Shown: positions 61,495-64,000 of the stretch, piece after piece
Layout: each line of letters begins with the position of its first letter
Position numbering within the stretch: position 1 is the stretch's first letter
Assembly (NCBI GenBank): GCA_025331435.1
Contig: JAIWNI010000088.1
Coordinates: forward strand, 1 to 64,000
From: Choanephora cucurbitarum
Taxonomy: Eukaryota; Mucoromycota; Mucoromycetes; Mucorales; Choanephoraceae
DNA length: 64,000 nt
Direction: 5' to 3'
Position numbers and translations under genes: made by a program
The notes under the pieces: generated by a model
Databases searched by the model: none
The model's input: the letters and a program-made list of their open reading frames with translations, nothing else
Told to the model about the DNA's origin: nothing

Positions 61495-63777
61495 ACTCTT
61501 TTCTATTGTCTGACTCTTAAAGAATGATCACCCTCCTCTCTCTCTCTCTTTCACTTGTTGAAAAAAAAAATACCATGATCTGTATAGAATGGCCCAGACT
61601 CTTTGAAACTGTCATGATCTCAATAAAGTGATTGATCTTCTCTAGTTTGATATGACAATGACTCTTGTCTAAATCTGAGGAAGATAGAAGCAATAAGGAA
61701 TGGAAGCTGCACAGATAATGATACAAAAGTTAGACAATACTGTTTTGGCGATGTTGAATACCAAAATAACGATAGTACTGTCCAGAGAGATTCCACAGTA
61801 CTTGGAATATCAAAACTGTAGTATAAGAAAGAGAGAGAGAGAGAACATAATCCACTAGCAGCTTCCAATGTAATATCATTTGAGACCACTACGCATTCTT
61901 CCTTTCCATCTTACCAGTAAGAAAAAACGACCCATTTCGAGGTAGAAACAAAAAGCTAATCTGATGCAGTATAGAACCTACTATCGAAAGCAAAGTGCAT
62001 GAAGTCCAAGGCTTTATTTTAAATCACAGTAGCAGGTCCATAGACTCAATTGCAACCTATGCTATTATCAACTCGCTTGAAGCAATGTTTCTGTGGAAAG
62101 ACTTAGGGCAAAGAAAAGCGGATATTGTTTCATTGACTACTGTAGCAAGTAGCCTCTTTCAAGTAAAAAGTTGACAATGGCTGCTTTTTCAACGACCGCC
62201 AGACCTCTACCCAAATTTGACATTCCTCTCTCTCTCTCTTTTTCTATTTCATTTTTCTGTCTACAGCAGTGAAAATAGACTTGAAATAGTGTTCGCTTAA
62301 TCTGTACACAGTGCCATTCGTATCTTGTCATCTAAAATTCTGCATTGTTGTTCTTTCACAACACCGTATAAGGAAGCTTTATGTGCCCAAGCAAAACATA
62401 ATTCTGTATCATCTCTTTCAATTTACGCCAAGTACAGTTGTAATATTAACATTTAAACTGAAAGAGAGAGAAGTAGTATGAGGAAGGTATCATTGACAGA
62501 CAAGATGAAAATGATCAATGTTACACCAAGCTCTTTTTTTTTTTTTGAAAAATTACACTGCATTTTAGCTAACAGAACTTTAAATTCATGTGTTACGTAA
62601 GCTGCAACTTGAGCTTCAAATCAAAAGAGAAGCCCTTCTTTCAATCATGACTTCTTGAAATACACCCATTGTTTTCTATTTACAAGCCTTACTTTAGCTA
62701 TTTGATTCTTTTTTCTCGCCTACAAATCAGATAGAACCAAAAAAAAATTAAAGGAAACTGTGATATTCTAGACTCTTTAAATTCTCATGTGTGTTTTGCT
62801 CTCATCTATTTTTGTAGTCTATCAAATGACTTGAAAAATTAAACACAAAAAGCTCATGGGCTGTATGTTATGTATGTCTCTATATATATGCATAGAAAAA
62901 CGGCAATTGAGCTTTGTTCTCGGATGGTCTTGAGAATGATCAATATCTTACTTTCTCCTCTCTCTTTTTTTTTTCTTTACACTCCAATGCCTATAAACCA
63001 TGTATTCATTTGATAGCAATATGAAACAAAACAAGCCTATTTAGCATGCATGTAGTCGTTTCTCATCAAGTTCAGTTTGATGTGTATAAAAGCTTTGATC
63101 TCAGTTTCTTCAAGTAAACTCATGATGAAGCTTGTGTCTATAGTGTTACTTGACAGAAGAAGCTTTTATTTCACTGTTCGTATAGATTGTTGTGCTCTTT
63201 TTTTTAAACAAAAATGAAAGGGATATTTATTGACATACTGAACGAATCATGATTTGCTTCAAGCATAAGGTAATGCTTCCATATTGAAAGTAATATGTTA
63301 TACAGACAAAGATGAGCAGTAACGGTAGTACAGACTTTACTTTTATTCATTTTATAGGGAGGCGATTATTACTGTTTTTTTTTCGGCTTACTTGCTCAAC
63401 TCAATCGGCCAGACTCTTTTATATAAGGCTGAATTGTATTACAATTTTTTTTTTAGAGAAATGAAGGGCAAATATTGATTTTAAGAATTGTAAATCGAGG
63501 GCTATTGAATCCTGCGTGAATAGATCTGCATCTGAATTTATACTATCTATTTAAATCAACATTACTCATTTAAGATATGCATGAATATGCTTACTTCTTT
63601 TCTTGTACCTGAGTAGCACTTTTTTTTCCCCACTACAAGATTAAAAGTACGCTAATTTTTTTTTCTTAATTCTATACCTACACCCCGTGTTTCTGAACCT
63701 GAGTTCCTCTCTCTCTCTCCCTTTACTCTCTCTTCCCTTTTTTCTTCTTTCTAAATTCGTTCTTGTCTTTAATTTCC
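61495..63777. other. Gene-poor AT-rich region with CT-rich promoter at right
   Basis: About 2.3 kb with no supported gene. The open frame at 62137-62331 (-) contains a helical LAVVEKAAIVNFLLERGYLLQ stretch but no family. A (CT)n tract at 62223-62240 and a long CT/T tract at 63700-63760 precede the next gene. Confidence 0.5.
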
Positions 63778-64000
63778 ATGGCAACAAAGGCCGCTACACA
63801 AGATGCTCCTCACAGCAGTTCACATCATATCAACAACCAAAGTCTCCCCAGTATTCCATTATCACCTATCGCACAATCCTATATCATTAGCTTCAAAGAA
63901 CTCAACCAAGTAAATGATAAGCTAGCTGAAGCCAAACGAGCAGACCCTCCTGTTCCTGTCGCTTCACTCCGAGGCCTCATCGAGACTTCCAAGATTGAAG
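63778..64000 (+). CDS. 5' part of an unrecognised gene, cut by the window edge
   Basis: An open frame from ATG 63778 to the edge (74 codons; MATKAATQDAPHSSSHHINN, later SYIISFKELNQVNDKLAEAK and VPVASLRGLIE), with no stop. It follows a strong CT-rich promoter tract and uses codons like its neighbours. A helical region follows a polar, Ser/His-rich start. The family is not recognised from this much sequence. Confidence 0.6.
   Translation, partial: MATKAATQDAPHSSSHHINNQSLPSIPLSPIAQSYIISFKELNQVNDKLAEAKRADPPVPVASLRGLIETSKIE

Noticed and set aside
62137..62331. Possible transposase N-terminus on the minus strand
   Set aside because: Only a short helical run and a purine tract; too little to support a family.

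Overview
This window is nuclear DNA from a filamentous fungus, most likely of the Mucorales (Mucoromycota). The reasons are its AT-rich composition, short GT-AG introns (about 45-80 nt) in nearly every gene, CT/poly-T tracts before start codons, and the gene content: a velvet regulator, SIP3/LAM sterol-transfer protein, WHI2-like protein, alpha-arrestin and ERJ5-type J-protein. The order assignment is inference; the fungal assignment is firm. Gene models were spliced by eye, and exon lengths were checked for frame consistency.

Layout. 0.2-16 kb (+ strand unless noted): BAR-PH-VASt membrane-contact protein, velvet-domain regulator, a tiny C2H2 protein (-), UBC9 SUMO E2 (-), a protein with two GRF-like cysteine modules, a SLY41/TPT-type transporter and a WHI2-like BTB protein. 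16.4-25.8 kb: alpha-arrestin (-), a 2OG-Fe(II) oxygenase-like protein (-), and chaperonin CCT5 (+), separated by long gene-poor AT-rich stretches. 26.1-31.7 kb: a graveyard of mobile-element genes: a decayed zinc-cluster ORF (-), a truncated Tc1/mariner transposase (-), and a broken Mutator-like (MULE) transposase with a SWIM finger (+). 32.7-41.6 kb: a dense housekeeping island with a C2H2 factor, SmD1 (-), a small PH protein, an ERJ5-like J-protein, a Trf4-type poly(A) polymerase, a t6A dehydratase-like E1 protein and acetyl-CoA synthetase (-). 41.6-46.3 kb: gene-poor, with decayed ORF fragments. 46.3-61.5 kb: a second dense island with an intersectin-like CC-SH3-SH3-DH-PH RhoGEF (-), a DUF202 membrane protein, a TPR protein (-), splicing factor SF3B3/RSE1 (-), the CWF19-like factor DRN1, a Ras GTPase and a metallophosphoesterase. 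A new gene begins at the right edge.

Functional themes. RNA processing is well represented (SmD1, SF3B3, DRN1, Trf4, t6A dehydratase), and SF3B3 and DRN1 share a 163-bp divergent promoter. Signalling and membrane traffic is the second theme (Ras, RhoGEF, arrestin, WHI2, LAM). Points worth a second look are the missing distal iron-ligand histidine in the 2OG oxygenase-like protein, the HPE in place of HPD in the J-protein, two CCHC knuckles in DRN1, two convergent genes whose stop codons overlap, two transposon-end-like sequences, and two places where a single-base slip seems to break an otherwise good reading frame.
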